Positions 1 through 10,000 of a stretch of DNA of 64,000 bases are shown here, piece by piece. The DNA comes from CAZNLH01 sp964573995. Lineage in GTDB: Bacteria; Gemmatimonadota; CAZMKB01; CAZNLH01. The position numbers and the translations under genes were made by a program. The DNA lies in the NCBI GenBank assembly GCA_964573995.1, contig CAZNLH010000005.1:1-64000 (forward strand), written 5' to 3'. Below the pieces are notes generated by a model. The model was given only the letters and a program-made list of their open reading frames with translations. It had not been told where the DNA came from and searched no databases. How positions within the stretch are numbered: the first letter of the stretch is position 1; the number at the start of each line of letters is the position of its first letter.

Positions 1-52
1 TGATTCAACACACTCTCCTTCGGTTACATTTTAAGTGATTCAAATCGGATCC

Positions 53-81
53 TTGTAAAAACCTGCAGTTTATGATAAGAT
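53..81 (+). promoter_or_regulatory. Candidate sigma-70 type promoter for the kinase/activator pair
   Basis: TTGTAA at 53-58 and TAAGAT at 76-81 are separated by 17 bases. Each box matches the consensus in four of six positions. It would give a leader of about 110 bases before the kinase ATG at 198. Called by eye only. Confidence 0.35.
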
Positions 82-107
82 GTTTCATGACTGAAGTATT
101 TTATTCG

Positions 108-134
108 GCGGATCGTCTGGCATTGTTGATCCGC
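108..134. repeat. Inverted repeat in the kinase leader
   Basis: GCGGATC at 108-114 is matched by GATCCGC at 128-134, a perfect 7-base stem with a 13-base loop. It lies between the candidate promoter and the kinase start, so it could be an operator or a leader hairpin. No T-run follows, so it is not an obvious terminator. Confidence 0.35.
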
Positions 135-197
135 TCTCAGACAGCGAGGTGTAATGGATTGTTACCTGCACATCGTCGATAGTACAGGTGCCTCACT

Positions 198-3100
198 ATG
201 GGATTGGACATAGGAGAACATTTCGGGAATTATGAGATCCTGGGCGTCCTCGGCAGGGGGGGCTGCGCAACCGTGTACCTTGCTGAAGAGGAATACCCGG
301 CGAGGAAGGTGGCCCTGAAGGTCTTCGATGCCTTTAACGCGCGAAGCGAGGAACAGAAGGCAAGATTCTTCCGCGAGATATGGATGGTCGCGAAGATAAG
401 CCACCCGAACATCGTCCGGGTCTTCGAGGCAGGGCAGGTGGATGGCCGTCCTTATTATTCCATGGAATATATTGAAGGAGAGACCCTGGCCTCCAAGATG
501 GAAAGGAAATCGCTGCCCCCCAAGGAAGTCCTCCACATAATGGAACTCATCGCCAGGGCCCTTCATTACGTTCATGAAAAGGGGATCATACACCGCGATG
601 TCAAGCCTACCAACATATTGATTGATGAGATAGGGAGGCCGTACCTGGCCGATTTCGGCGCCGCGCTGGACCTGTTTTCGACCGAATACCTCACCATGAC
701 CGGGGAGACGATCGGTACCCCCTACTACATGTCTCCCGAGCAGGCAAGGGGAGAGATGTATGACCTGGACGCGAGGAGTGATATATGGTCCCTGGGTGTC
801 ATCTTCTACGAGGCACTGACCGGTGGTCGTCCATTCGAGGGGAAACCGTTCGAGGTGATGAACAAGATCCTGGAGGATACGCCCGCATTCCCGAGAAAGA
901 TCAACACAGACATCGACAGGGACCTCGACACGATATGCATAAAGTGCATGGACAAGGTCAAGGCAAGGCGCTACAAGACTGCCGGAGACCTGGCCGACGA
1001 TATTCGGCGATACCTGGACGGGGAACCGATCGCGGCGAGGCCGAGGGGCCTCTCAGAGAGGACCATCGACTACGTCAGGACTCATCCCCTCCAGGTCGGA
1101 ACGATTGCACTGATATTCATCCTACTATCCACATCTCTCTTCTCATTTGTCAGGGGTCGCCAGGCGAAGCAGTGGAGCAAGGCCCAGATTGCTGCTTTCG
1201 ACTTCAATAAAGATTTCAATGTGATCGTTGGCGAGAAGGGTGACAATCTATTCCAGAACCTGTCCAATCTCGACAGGCTCTTCGAGGTTACACGACAGAG
1301 GGGGCTTATAGACAGGGAAATCCAACAACGTTCATTCCTCTCCCTTGGGGATTTCTTCGATGGGCGGAACCTTCCTCTCATGGCCCTGCGGTGTTATTCG
1401 AAGGCATTGGAGACCGGCATTAATAGCAAGGTGTCTGCGGAGATAATTATCAAGATTGCCAGGATACTATTTAACCTGGGTGAGTATGAACAGGCATATC
1501 GATTGGCAAATCTCATCCCCAATCTCGAGGAGGCCGACGCAGGTTCCAGGCAGATAGCGGAGGCGTTGATCGATCTACTCGATAATTTTTGGCCTGAAGA
1601 GACTGTACAACTGCCCCTTGCGTGCTCAGGGAAACGTGGAATAGAGTTGATGACCTCCGGGGACACGGATGCAGACGGGGAGGATGAGATCGTCCTCATG
1701 TCGAGAATGGATGGCGGATGGGGACTTTCCTTTATTCCCTTTTCAGGACTCTCCGATATGGAATCCGTCGAGACCATTACCCTGCCAGGGGCCTTTTCCG
1801 GGCTCAGTCCACGAACCCTGGCGGCTGGAGACCTGGACGGTCGAGATGGAGACGAACTCGTCGTGGCCTTCTCAGACCCTTCTGCGGGCAACACCGCGCA
1901 CATCGTCGCCGTGGGGAGGAAAGGAGACGGCCTGGAGGTGATTGCGCAGGATACAATAGAGTCCAATATACGAGGAATCTCAATGGGCAACACCGATTAT
2001 GATCCACAGGATGAGATCCTCGTGGGTGTGATCTATCCTGAGAGGATATCCAGGGTGTACGATCTCGTTGAAGTGGACGGCATGAACAAATTGGTACCCT
2101 CCCTCCTCCTCGAATCGGAACGCGATGGGCGAAGGCGAGTTGTACGATCGGGTGGCCTCGAGGCAAAGTTCATCAAGGGAGACGCCGGGGCCATTGCGAT
2201 CGGGGACGTAGACGGGGACGGCCTCGGTGAGGCAATCGTGGCGGCGGGTTTCCCTGATTCGTACCAGATCCAGATATTCGATTACAACGAGAGTGGAGCG
2301 GAAGCCAGCTACAGGCTTGGACACTCTATCTATTACGGTGAGACCAGCGATCTCCTAACGGTTTATTCGGAGGATGACGGCGTGGAGGAGATGGTCTTCG
2401 ACAGCCGCAGGCCCCCCGCTCTATTCAACTCGGACAAATTTCCCGGTTCAACAGCCGGGCTGTATCTTATGGAGTGTGGCGATGCCACGGGGGTGCCGGT
2501 AAGGACGAGATTGATCATGCCCGACTCGGCGCAATACGATCGCATGCTGTACCTAAGTTCCACGGGAGGCACCGCGTTCTTGTTGGCCGATCGCATTTTC
2601 AACCCGCCTTCGCGAGAACTCCCCTGTTCTTCCTTAGGAAATCGTCTAAGTGAACAAAGGACTTCCTTCCTGGTATTGAAGGACCTTGGTTGTTTCAGGT
2701 TCGACATGCGATATCTCTTCCGCTTTTGTGGGGCCGACGGAGGCAACAACGGTCACGTGCTGGTTACGGTTTCCGATAAGGCGAGGGATCAACTAACCGT
2801 ATGGGACAGGCCGAAGAGACCGGTACCCGATGGTATCGACCCGGCACATATTCGGCCCATCGACCATGACTTCTCCTCGGAGGATGGAATGACATGGAAT
2901 GAGTGGAAGGACTGGGGTGAAGAGGTCAGGGAAAGACTGGGAGAAAGAAGGGCCGGGGAATATAACATGCTTTCAGAATATATGTGGTACATCCTTCGTA
3001 ATCACGGTGATCAACCACCATCGCCCGACCAACTCATTACCGTCACCAGGCTGTTGTGCAAATTCGGGAGATACGCCGAGGCCGGTGCCTTCATCTCCTT

Positions 3101-4103
3101 TCTGAGAGAAAGGTGGTTGAATACATCGCTACCGGCATCAAACGTCTCGGGAGGTGATTCGTCGGCTTATGAATCGTCCCTGGGAGTGCTATTGGGATAC
3201 ATGAGGGAGTTAGTGGCTTTCCTGGACAGGGACCCCAGGGAATTCTATCAAGAGAAGAGGCCCGTTCTGGAGGACACATCGACGGCACCCGTGGAGGAAT
3301 TCACCGGGGACGCGGAAAACCAGTCCTTTATCGAGAACGGTGTGAAGGCGACGAGAAGATATTCAGGTGCAGGAGAAGTCATACCCTCAAATGTCTGTTC
3401 CCGACCATACGAGTCCAGTAAATGGTCGTGCTGGATGTCCAGGTCCCCTTTATCCATAAATAGGACTAATATTAACATGAGTGGTAAATTGGTGAAAATA
3501 ACCGATGGATCAAGCGTCACAGCCGGTCCCAATGAATTGAATTTCAACCGAGATAAAGGGATGTCTCAATTCTTTTTCTACGATGACCCGCTACCTCCCG
3601 TTACCGGCAAGGGACTCCTGTTGGATATTGACATGACGCTATACGATCTCGACCTTGGGCAGGGTTGCGTAATAGGTATATTCGAGATGAACAGGCCAGG
3701 TCCAAGGGATGGATTATATCCAGTGGCGATGATTTCCTTGGGCGGCATGTGGAACGCGGATTTTCCTGCTGGATTCTACAGGAGGGCCTACGATTTCTTT
3801 CAAGACAAGAATTGGATAGTCATCAATCATGTGGGGCCTTTCCGGAACTTCATCATGGATCATACCTATCACTGCTCCATTCAGTACATCCCCGAGATGA
3901 AAAGGCTGAGGACCTCTGTAATCGCCCCCGATTATGGTTATGAAAGGAGCCTCCTCCATTACAAGGAGGTCATAAATTATGATATCGACAGCAACCGGAA
4001 AGGTGATTATTATTTCGGAGTGCTCCTCTTCAGTGAAAAGGGGTACATGAACAACAAGGACTCCGTGGGGATCTCAGACATCACGATCCGTGCCTATGAA
4101 TAG
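198..4103 (+). CDS. Transmembrane Ser/Thr protein kinase with periplasmic VCBS-like repeats and a C-terminal beta-rich domain
   Basis: A PknB-type kinase domain fills residues 10-270: glycine loop GRGGCATV (19-26), lysine in VALKVF (41), HRDVKPTN (132-139), DFG (152-154) and TPYYMSPEQ. All catalytic residues are present. One membrane segment at about 299-318 puts the rest (about 980 residues) in the periplasm or outside. That part has a helical stretch, then several acidic loops of the FG-GAP/VCBS type such as DTDADGEDE, DLDGRDGDE and DVDGDGLGE, and a beta-rich end (about 1080-1301) that resembles a jelly-roll lectin in composition. The family phosphorylates proteins on Ser/Thr; what this one senses is unknown. 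It overlaps the sigma-54 activator gene downstream, so the two are probably translated together. Confidence 0.88.
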   Translation: MGLDIGEHFGNYEILGVLGRGGCATVYLAEEEYPARKVALKVFDAFNARSEEQKARFFREIWMVAKISHPNIVRVFEAGQVDGRPYYSMEYIEGETLASKMERKSLPPKEVLHIMELIARALHYVHEKGIIHRDVKPTNILIDEIGRPYLADFGAALDLFSTEYLTMTGETIGTPYYMSPEQARGEMYDLDARSDIWSLGVIFYEALTGGRPFEGKPFEVMNKILEDTPAFPRKINTDIDRDLDTICIKCMDKVKARRYKTAGDLADDIRRYLDGEPIAARPRGLSERTIDYVRTHPLQVGTIALIFILLSTSLFSFVRGRQAKQWSKAQIAAFDFNKDFNVIVGEKGDNLFQNLSNLDRLFEVTRQRGLIDREIQQRSFLSLGDFFDGRNLPLMALRCYSKALETGINSKVSAEIIIKIARILFNLGEYEQAYRLANLIPNLEEADAGSRQIAEALIDLLDNFWPEETVQLPLACSGKRGIELMTSGDTDADGEDEIVLMSRMDGGWGLSFIPFSGLSDMESVETITLPGAFSGLSPRTLAAGDLDGRDGDELVVAFSDPSAGNTAHIVAVGRKGDGLEVIAQDTIESNIRGISMGNTDYDPQDEILVGVIYPERISRVYDLVEVDGMNKLVPSLLLESERDGRRRVVRSGGLEAKFIKGDAGAIAIGDVDGDGLGEAIVAAGFPDSYQIQIFDYNESGAEASYRLGHSIYYGETSDLLTVYSEDDGVEEMVFDSRRPPALFNSDKFPGSTAGLYLMECGDATGVPVRTRLIMPDSAQYDRMLYLSSTGGTAFLLADRIFNPPSRELPCSSLGNRLSEQRTSFLVLKDLGCFRFDMRYLFRFCGADGGNNGHVLVTVSDKARDQLTVWDRPKRPVPDGIDPAHIRPIDHDFSSEDGMTWNEWKDWGEEVRERLGERRAGEYNMLSEYMWYILRNHGDQPPSPDQLITVTRLLCKFGRYAEAGAFISFLRERWLNTSLPASNVSGGDSSAYESSLGVLLGYMRELVAFLDRDPREFYQEKRPVLEDTSTAPVEEFTGDAENQSFIENGVKATRRYSGAGEVIPSNVCSRPYESSKWSCWMSRSPLSINRTNINMSGKLVKITDGSSVTAGPNELNFNRDKGMSQFFFYDDPLPPVTGKGLLLDIDMTLYDLDLGQGCVIGIFEMNRPGPRDGLYPVAMISLGGMWNADFPAGFYRRAYDFFQDKNWIVINHVGPFRNFIMDHTYHCSIQYIPEMKRLRTSVIAPDYGYERSLLHYKEVINYDIDSNRKGDYYFGVLLFSEKGYMNNKDSVGISDITIRAYE

Positions 4104-5088
4104 CGAATCATCCGGGAAAAAGGAAAAGACCATTACTTCCATCTACCGGTCCGTTGGAATAACCTTCGATCATTTCCAGACCGCGAATCGAGTAATGAAG
4201 TGTTGCCTGGACCTGGCCCGGCGGTGTGCCGGGAGCGGGGTCAGCATCCTCATCACCGGGGAGACGGGAACCGGAAAGAACCTCCTTGCCCAGGCCATAC
4301 ACAACGAGAGCCGAAGAAGGGACAGACCTTTTATCGTCGTGAACTGCAGCGCCCTCTCGGAGAATCTGCTCGAATCCGAACTATTCGGACACGAAAAGGG
4401 GGCCTTCACCGGGGCCGATCGGCTTCATCGAGGAAGGTTCGAACTCGCCAACGGTGGGACGATATTTTTGGATGAGGTCGGCGATTTTACCAAGGCCGCC
4501 CAGTCGAGGCTGTTGAGGGTCCTGGATTACCATCAACTCGATAGGGTGGGTGGTGAGAGGACGATCGAGACGGATGCCAGGGTCATTGCGGCCACGAACC
4601 TCGACATTGAGCGGCTGGTAAGAGACGGCCACTTCCGCGAGGATCTCTATTATAGGCTCCACGATGTTGAGATCCGTGTTCCTCCCCTGAGGGAACGAAA
4701 AGAGGATATTCTCCCGATGGCAGCGAGGTTCACCCATGAGTTCGACAGAAAGTACAGGAAGCAATTGACCGGCCTGACAGCCATGGCGGAAGATCTCCTC
4801 CTCGAACACGATTGGCCCGGGAATGTGCGGGAACTGAGGAGCCTGATCCGTAGGGGAGCGGCCATCGCGGGGGGCAGGAAAATCACGGTGAGGGATTTGG
4901 ATCTCAAGGTGAAGAAGATAGATTCACAAGAGAAATCGAGTGTCGATGACCTGTCTCTTTCAAACGTTGAAAAGAAGCACATCCTGAAGATTATAGCCCT
5001 GACCGGCGGGAATAAGAGCAGGGCGGCCGAGATCCTTGGGATCTCGAGGTCCACGCTCGAGAGGAGGTTGAGGCGCTGGAGTTCTTGA
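4096..5088 (+). CDS. Sigma-54-dependent transcription activator without a receiver domain
   Basis: The protein has about 330 residues: a short N-terminal stretch, an AAA+ domain and a C-terminal Fis-type helix-turn-helix. Walker A is GETGTGKN (55-62), the sigma-54 contact loop GAFTGA is intact (102-107), Walker B is GTIFLDEVGD and the arginine-finger region reads FREDLYYRL. The last 40 residues contain GGNKSRAAEILGISRSTLER, typical of DNA-binding Fis helices. It should open sigma-54 promoters using ATP. No phosphoreceiver, PAS, GAF or FHA domain is present, so it is not a normal two-component regulator. ATG 4096 overlaps the kinase stop; a GTG at 4090 is an alternative start. Control by the upstream kinase is inference from the overlap. 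Confidence 0.9.
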   Translation: MNSESSGKKEKTITSIYRSVGITFDHFQTANRVMKCCLDLARRCAGSGVSILITGETGTGKNLLAQAIHNESRRRDRPFIVVNCSALSENLLESELFGHEKGAFTGADRLHRGRFELANGGTIFLDEVGDFTKAAQSRLLRVLDYHQLDRVGGERTIETDARVIAATNLDIERLVRDGHFREDLYYRLHDVEIRVPPLRERKEDILPMAARFTHEFDRKYRKQLTGLTAMAEDLLLEHDWPGNVRELRSLIRRGAAIAGGRKITVRDLDLKVKKIDSQEKSSVDDLSLSNVEKKHILKIIALTGGNKSRAAEILGISRSTLERRLRRWSS

Positions 5089-5611
5089 TGCCCATTGCCG
5101 CGGATATAGTCGGGTGGCCTTGCCACCTTGATGCCTCCCTCTCCATCGATGCGGGGCCTCCTGTCTCTATGGCATCGACGCTGAGGACGACCGACCTGGC
5201 AAGAAAATCATGTATCCCTCTCCGGCAATCGCTGAGCGGAATGATCACAAAAGAAATTCAGCCGAAAAGTATCTTCGTTACGAATCGTGCATAGGACCGG
5301 GGAAGGGATATGCGTCCCCCGGCATCGAAATCGCGCACCCTGATCCTCGTGATCCACTGCCCTAGGGTACACAATTTATTGGTGAAGAGCGGCTCGTACA
5401 CGAGGAAGATCGACAGGATCAATCCAATTCGTAGATCGGAAGCCACTCTTTCCGCGCCTCTGAAGAGGAAATAAACGGATATGATCAGGCCAGCGACAAA
5501 CAGGAAGTCGATGACGGTTGAAAAATATCGCCGGGTGAGAGGGGGATACCAGCCCGACCTGTTGAATTCCTCGTCTTCTTTACACCCATAACTGTCAGGT
5601 TCACTGTTCAT
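4991..5611 (-). pseudogene. RDD-family membrane protein interrupted by an in-frame TGA
   Basis: Reading from ATG 5611, the first 117 codons give an RDD-type start (PPLTRRYFSTVIDFLFVAG), a second membrane helix and LGQWITRIRVRDFDAGG. A TGA at 5260-5258 then stops the frame. The same frame continues without any shift into ISFVIIPLSDCRRGIHDFLA, the expected last membrane helix and RRGIHD motif of RDD proteins. A tryptophan would fit at the stop (TGG to TGA). The open frame runs on to 4991 and overlaps the end of the activator gene on the other strand, so the last 50 or so residues may not be original. RDD proteins are small membrane proteins, mostly of unknown role. It is a pseudogene, a sequencing error or a readthrough site. 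Confidence 0.75.
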
Positions 5612-5667
5612 CTAATATTGAAACCCTTTCAAGGCTCAAGGTCCCTAAGAGACCCTACCGGGCCCTG

Positions 5668-5752
5668 TAGCGCAGCATTTTGCCTAAGTAAGTAATACGG
5701 AGGGGGGCGCCTCGTAGAGGCTCCCCTCTCCTGGAATCCTCCCCTTGCGCTA
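5668..5752. repeat. Nested inverted repeats: structured intergenic element, possible terminator or small RNA
   Basis: Outer arms TAGCGCA (5668-5674) and TGCGCTA (5746-5752) pair perfectly. Inside is a GC-rich hairpin with arms GAGGGG (5700-5705) and CCCCTC (5723-5728), inner stem GCCTC/GAGGC and loop GTA. It begins 42 bases past the stop of the secreted protein gene on the minus strand, so it may end that transcript. Neither strand has a clear T-run, so a canonical intrinsic terminator is not proven. Confidence 0.5.
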
Positions 5753-5793
5753 CTAAATGACAAATGCGATAATCCGCGAGAGGTGCGCGCCGT

Positions 5794-6441
5794 TCAAGGC
5801 GCGAGAAATTGGATTATCCCGCGGATCGCGCTGTATTGCCATACATCCCCCCACGCGACGTGGATGCCGGCGCCGTACGGATACCCGAACGCGTAAGTGC
5901 TCTGGCCGCAGTCGGCACCGTTGGGGTTGGGCTCCCACCTGGCCAGTTCGACCGCGCCGGGCCAGAGGTTGTACCATGCCGCCGCGGCACAACGATAGGA
6001 GGGGTCGGAGGCGTTGTTGCTGCTGTCGACGATGTCTCCCTCGTGAAGCCCGAAAGACGGCGCGTCGAATACGACTCGAGCCTGCCCGCCTCCGTTACCG
6101 TAATCCGCCCCCGTCCAGTCCGCAACGAGGTAGAAGCAACTCGCCCCAAGGCTCAGGACCCTTCCGCCGTTGTTCAGGAAGGTGCCGAGTTGCACGCCCC
6201 AGTACGGATCGGCAGTTGGTCCTACATAGAGTATGATCAGGTCATAGCCGCTGAGGTCGCCGGGCAACGTCGTTACCTCCTGGTATGTTGCATCGGTGTA
6301 ACCTGCGTCCAGGCACGCGGCCCTTATGATCCCGGATGTACAATTCGGACCCGAATCGTTAAGGTACAGGGCTGAGCCTGCGAAGGCACGACCTGAAATT
6401 GAGAAGATCACAGCCAATAAAACGAGCATAAGACGTCGCAT
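5794..6441 (-). CDS. Secreted protein with a class I amidotransferase-like fold
   Basis: The start is ATG 6441, preceded by TAAGGAGGAAAAG, a strong ribosome site. An in-frame extension to 6561 lacks one and is rejected. Residues 1-21 form a signal peptide (RRLMLVLLAVIFSISGRAFA). The mature part reads SALYLNDSGPN..., then GYDLIILYVGPTADPYWG and FLNNGGRVLSLGASCFYLV, the beta-alpha pattern of ThuA/GATase1-like proteins that sit in periplasmic or extracellular contexts. The C terminus keeps YGAGIHVAWGDVWQYSA, resembling the His-bearing end of that fold. Catalytic residues cannot be assigned with confidence. No sorting tail or anchor is visible. The gene stands alone between the broken RDD gene and the TonB receptor gene. 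Confidence 0.6.
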   Translation of the reverse strand: MRRLMLVLLAVIFSISGRAFAGSALYLNDSGPNCTSGIIRAACLDAGYTDATYQEVTTLPGDLSGYDLIILYVGPTADPYWGVQLGTFLNNGGRVLSLGASCFYLVADWTGADYGNGGGQARVVFDAPSFGLHEGDIVDSSNNASDPSYRCAAAAWYNLWPGAVELARWEPNPNGADCGQSTYAFGYPYGAGIHVAWGDVWQYSAIRGIIQFLAP

Positions 6442-7080
6442 CTTTTCCTCCTTATTGTTTGTACCTTTTCTTCTTGATACCAGAGGACTGTTGAAGAACA
6501 ATAATCCCCTCTTGTCTCGACTAAACGAACTTTGGCCGAAAGGCCGTCTCACCTCGGACAAACTTTTCTTGTTGGCTACGTCATGATGTCCCCCCTTCCA
6601 CGCTGACTTACCTTTATATGAAGCCTCAGGTTAGAAGCCGTGCCGAAGAGCCTCTTCCACTGAGCTGATCTTCAAGTCGCTCCTGTGACCGCTGTCGCCC
6701 GCCGATACAGACAAGATTTGTGCCCAATGGTTGGAACGATTACAGGTAGAGGCAATTCCAAGGGGGATATGGGGTTGTGGGGATAGGGGAAGGTTCGGTC
6801 CTCTCGCTCCTAATTGCCTCAATTTGACCGTCTTGTGGAATCTGCCCCGTTTTGCGACACGTGATCTGGAGGTGTCGCGACAAAGCACGGATATGCAAGT
6901 CGGTTAGCAATGAAGTCAGTGAGGTCAAGGATAACACCCATTACCCGGGAGGGATGGTTGAGAACCTTATCCTTTCTTAAAAAGGCTTGAGGACCTGGCT
7001 GAAAGTAAGTATAGAGAGTACTTCCGCTGGATCCCAATACCCTCTATCAGTTATGTGGTTGGATACCGGTGAAGCGGACC
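6442..7080. other. Non-coding gap of 639 bases
   Basis: No convincing gene on either strand. The stretch next to 6441 is the leader of the secreted protein gene. It contains a small GGCC-GAAA-GGCC hairpin at 6534-6545. Short open frames here lack ribosome sites and protein-like composition. Confidence 0.5.
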
Positions 7081-10000
7081 TTAGAACCTGATTTCAAGGC
7101 CCAGGCGAAACAGCCTTGGGATGTCGAAGTGGTCGGGATTCGCCTGGTGCGCGCCTATGGCGAGGATGGCCATGGCGAGTTCCTCGTCCAGGGTGACCAT
7201 GCCGTCACCGTTCATGTCGAGACGGCGGATGATCTCTGCCCTGTCCGCCCCGTCACGGACTCCGTCCCCGTTGATATCCTTTGGCGTTCTATCCGCGGGA
7301 CCGACGTACAATTCAGGGGTTGAAATCCCCAGGAAGTCGATAGCGTCGCTGATGGTTCTCCCATCGGTATAGGGACTCCCGGTCGTCTGGTAGACGCCGT
7401 TCGAGACCCCTGCGCTTGCGAAGACCACTGCGCCCCCGGCGCTCAGGTTGTCCGTGTCGAAGAGGTTTCGGATGTCCGCAAAGGCAGTGTAGTCGAGTCC
7501 TGCCAGGTGAAAATCGCGTGTCAGCCTCAGGTTCGCCATGGACTGCCATCCCCTGCGGCTCAGGTTGATGTCCTCGGCGAAGTCGAAGTTCATGTCCTGG
7601 CGGGTATAGGGCCTGCCGCTGTTGGCCTGGAAGGTGAAATAGGCGGCTGTGTCCCTGAAGATCCTGCCCGTCCTGGTACCCTCACGGAAGTCGTTAGGGA
7701 ATCGCAGGTTGAATTGGGCATTGAAGGTGTGGGTCTGATCGAAGTTGTTCGGGGCTGGCATGATTGGTGGCAGTGGTGGAGTGCTTCCTACCACGAACCT
7801 CCCCTCGTTTTCCACGAAGTCGCGCGGGTCGGTACCCGTACTCTTTGAAAAGGTCAACGTATACGTAAAATCGCTCGAGAAGTAGCCACTGAAGCGCTTC
7901 CTCAACGTCAAGTCCATTCCCCTCACGTTCCCGAAGTCGGCGCTGGTCAGTATCCGGAGGTACCTGGTGCTCCCTTCCTGCCTGAGGTAACGTGCGGCGA
8001 GGTTTCCGTCGAAGTCGCGGTTGTACCCGACGAGGTCGAGTACCCAGTTTTCCGAGAGTAGAGTGGTGAAACCTACCTCGAAGGAGGTGGTCTTTTGGAA
8101 GCCGAGGTCCGGGTTTCCAAAGAAGGCATTGGCGTTTCCCTGCTGGCCGATGTCCACATTGATGCCGTCGTAGAGGTTTCCGAAACCGGGCATCTGGAGT
8201 TTTGTGCCGTAACTTATCCTTACCTGCGTCCGTTCCGTGACGGGGTGGGCGACCCCAAGCCTGGGCGAGACCTCGGTCTTACGTCTCGGCCGGACGTGGG
8301 GGGAGGACTGGTCGCCTAATATCGACGGGTAACTAACGCCGGCGTTGAAAGAATCCAACCGGAGCCCGAGGTCGATGACGAGGTCGCGGTAATCGAGCCG
8401 GTCTTCGATGTAAGAGGATTCCAGGTCGGGGTTGGCCCTTGAATAGTCAAGGAATGTCGACTGGGACAAGCCGCTGCTGTATTTGTCGCGCAGCCAGACC
8501 CTGGTCTCCGCACCGGCCCTGATGCGGTGCACCCGGTTCAACTGGCTATCGAGGTCGATCCTGAAGGTCGTCATGTCCTCCATGGTATTTGAGACGTTGT
8601 CGACGAATCCATAGTTCGCATCGGCGAACGTGGTGGGAAGCCCGAATGGATTGTCTCCCCTCTCGGTGGTAGGAGGATCAACACCGCTGAAATGCTCCGC
8701 CTGTTCGGGGGATGTGGCCCAGAGGTCTGAAGCGAATATGGGGATGTCCCGGAACATGAAGTTGAGGAGGCTCGCCTGGTTGTGATATCCGAGGCTTGCA
8801 CCCGGGACGGAGACCCGCGGACTGCCGGAGTCGTAAGGGGCAAAGAGGGAACCAGAGTGGTGCTCGTTACGCTGGAAACTTCCGCGGAAGGAGAGGCTGG
8901 TGCTGCGGTCGGCGGACTGGCTCAACATCTGGTCATAGCCCACGATACCGATCCGGTTCCGGGTAATGGATGCCGAGTTCTTCTCTTCCGTCCAGAATAT
9001 CCGGCCCATGCTGAACCCGAGACCCTGGTCTCGGTTCTCGATGTAAGTGCCCGTGAGTTTGACATTCCTTGTCGGCTGGTATGAGATCTTGCTCTGGATC
9101 TGGTACTTGTCCCCCCGATTGCCGGGCCGGCGGCCCTCGTAGTCCCTTCCGCCGAAGCGTTCCCTCCTCAGATCGGAGAGGTTCAGGATGGGAAGATCAG
9201 GGTTCCCCCTCTGTGCCGACCCCAACATCCCCAGGATGTCCAGGTCGTGGCCGAGGAATCGACGGGCCTCGTCCGCGTTGCTGTATCGCGCAGCCACATC
9301 GAAGAGGTCCCTGGCCGTTCCCTTGAACCCAGCCGCCCTGGGGTCCTTGTCTCCCTCACCAAGGAGGTCGCTCGAGAAGAAGAACGTGAGGTTGTCGACC
9401 AACGGCAGCGGCCCGCCTATGCTGAACTGTCCGCGGTTGTACCCGTAGTTGGAAGAGGAGGGGTTGAATTCATCCGTCTCGATCCGTAACTGTCCGGACA
9501 GGTCCGTTCCACCCTCCCTTGTGACAATATTGATTACGCCCGACTGGGCGTTGCCGAATTCCGATCCATAGCCTCCAGTGATCACGTCTATCTCCTCAAC
9601 GCTGTATTCCGGGATGTTGATGAACCCCCTGACACTGACCCCGTCTATATATACGGCGTTGTCGGACGTGCGACCCCCCCGGATGCTTGTGCTGCCACCG
9701 TAGTTGAGGACGCCCGCCTGTAGCGTCACGATATCACGGTAACTGTCCACTGGTAGCGTCTGTGTCGCTTCAAAGGTTATTCGATGTTTAGAGACCGTGT
9801 TGTCCCTCGGCACGAGCGGCGCACGCTCGCCCTCCACGACCTGTCCAGGGAGTTCGATGACCGTGGAGTTGAGTTTGAAATCTACCGTGTGGGTCTGGCC
9901 CGCAAGGATCCTCTGGTCCTCCACCGTGACCGTTTGATAGCCTATCAGTTGGGCCTTGATATGACGCAGTCCCACGGGCACATTTAGGATGAAGTAATAG

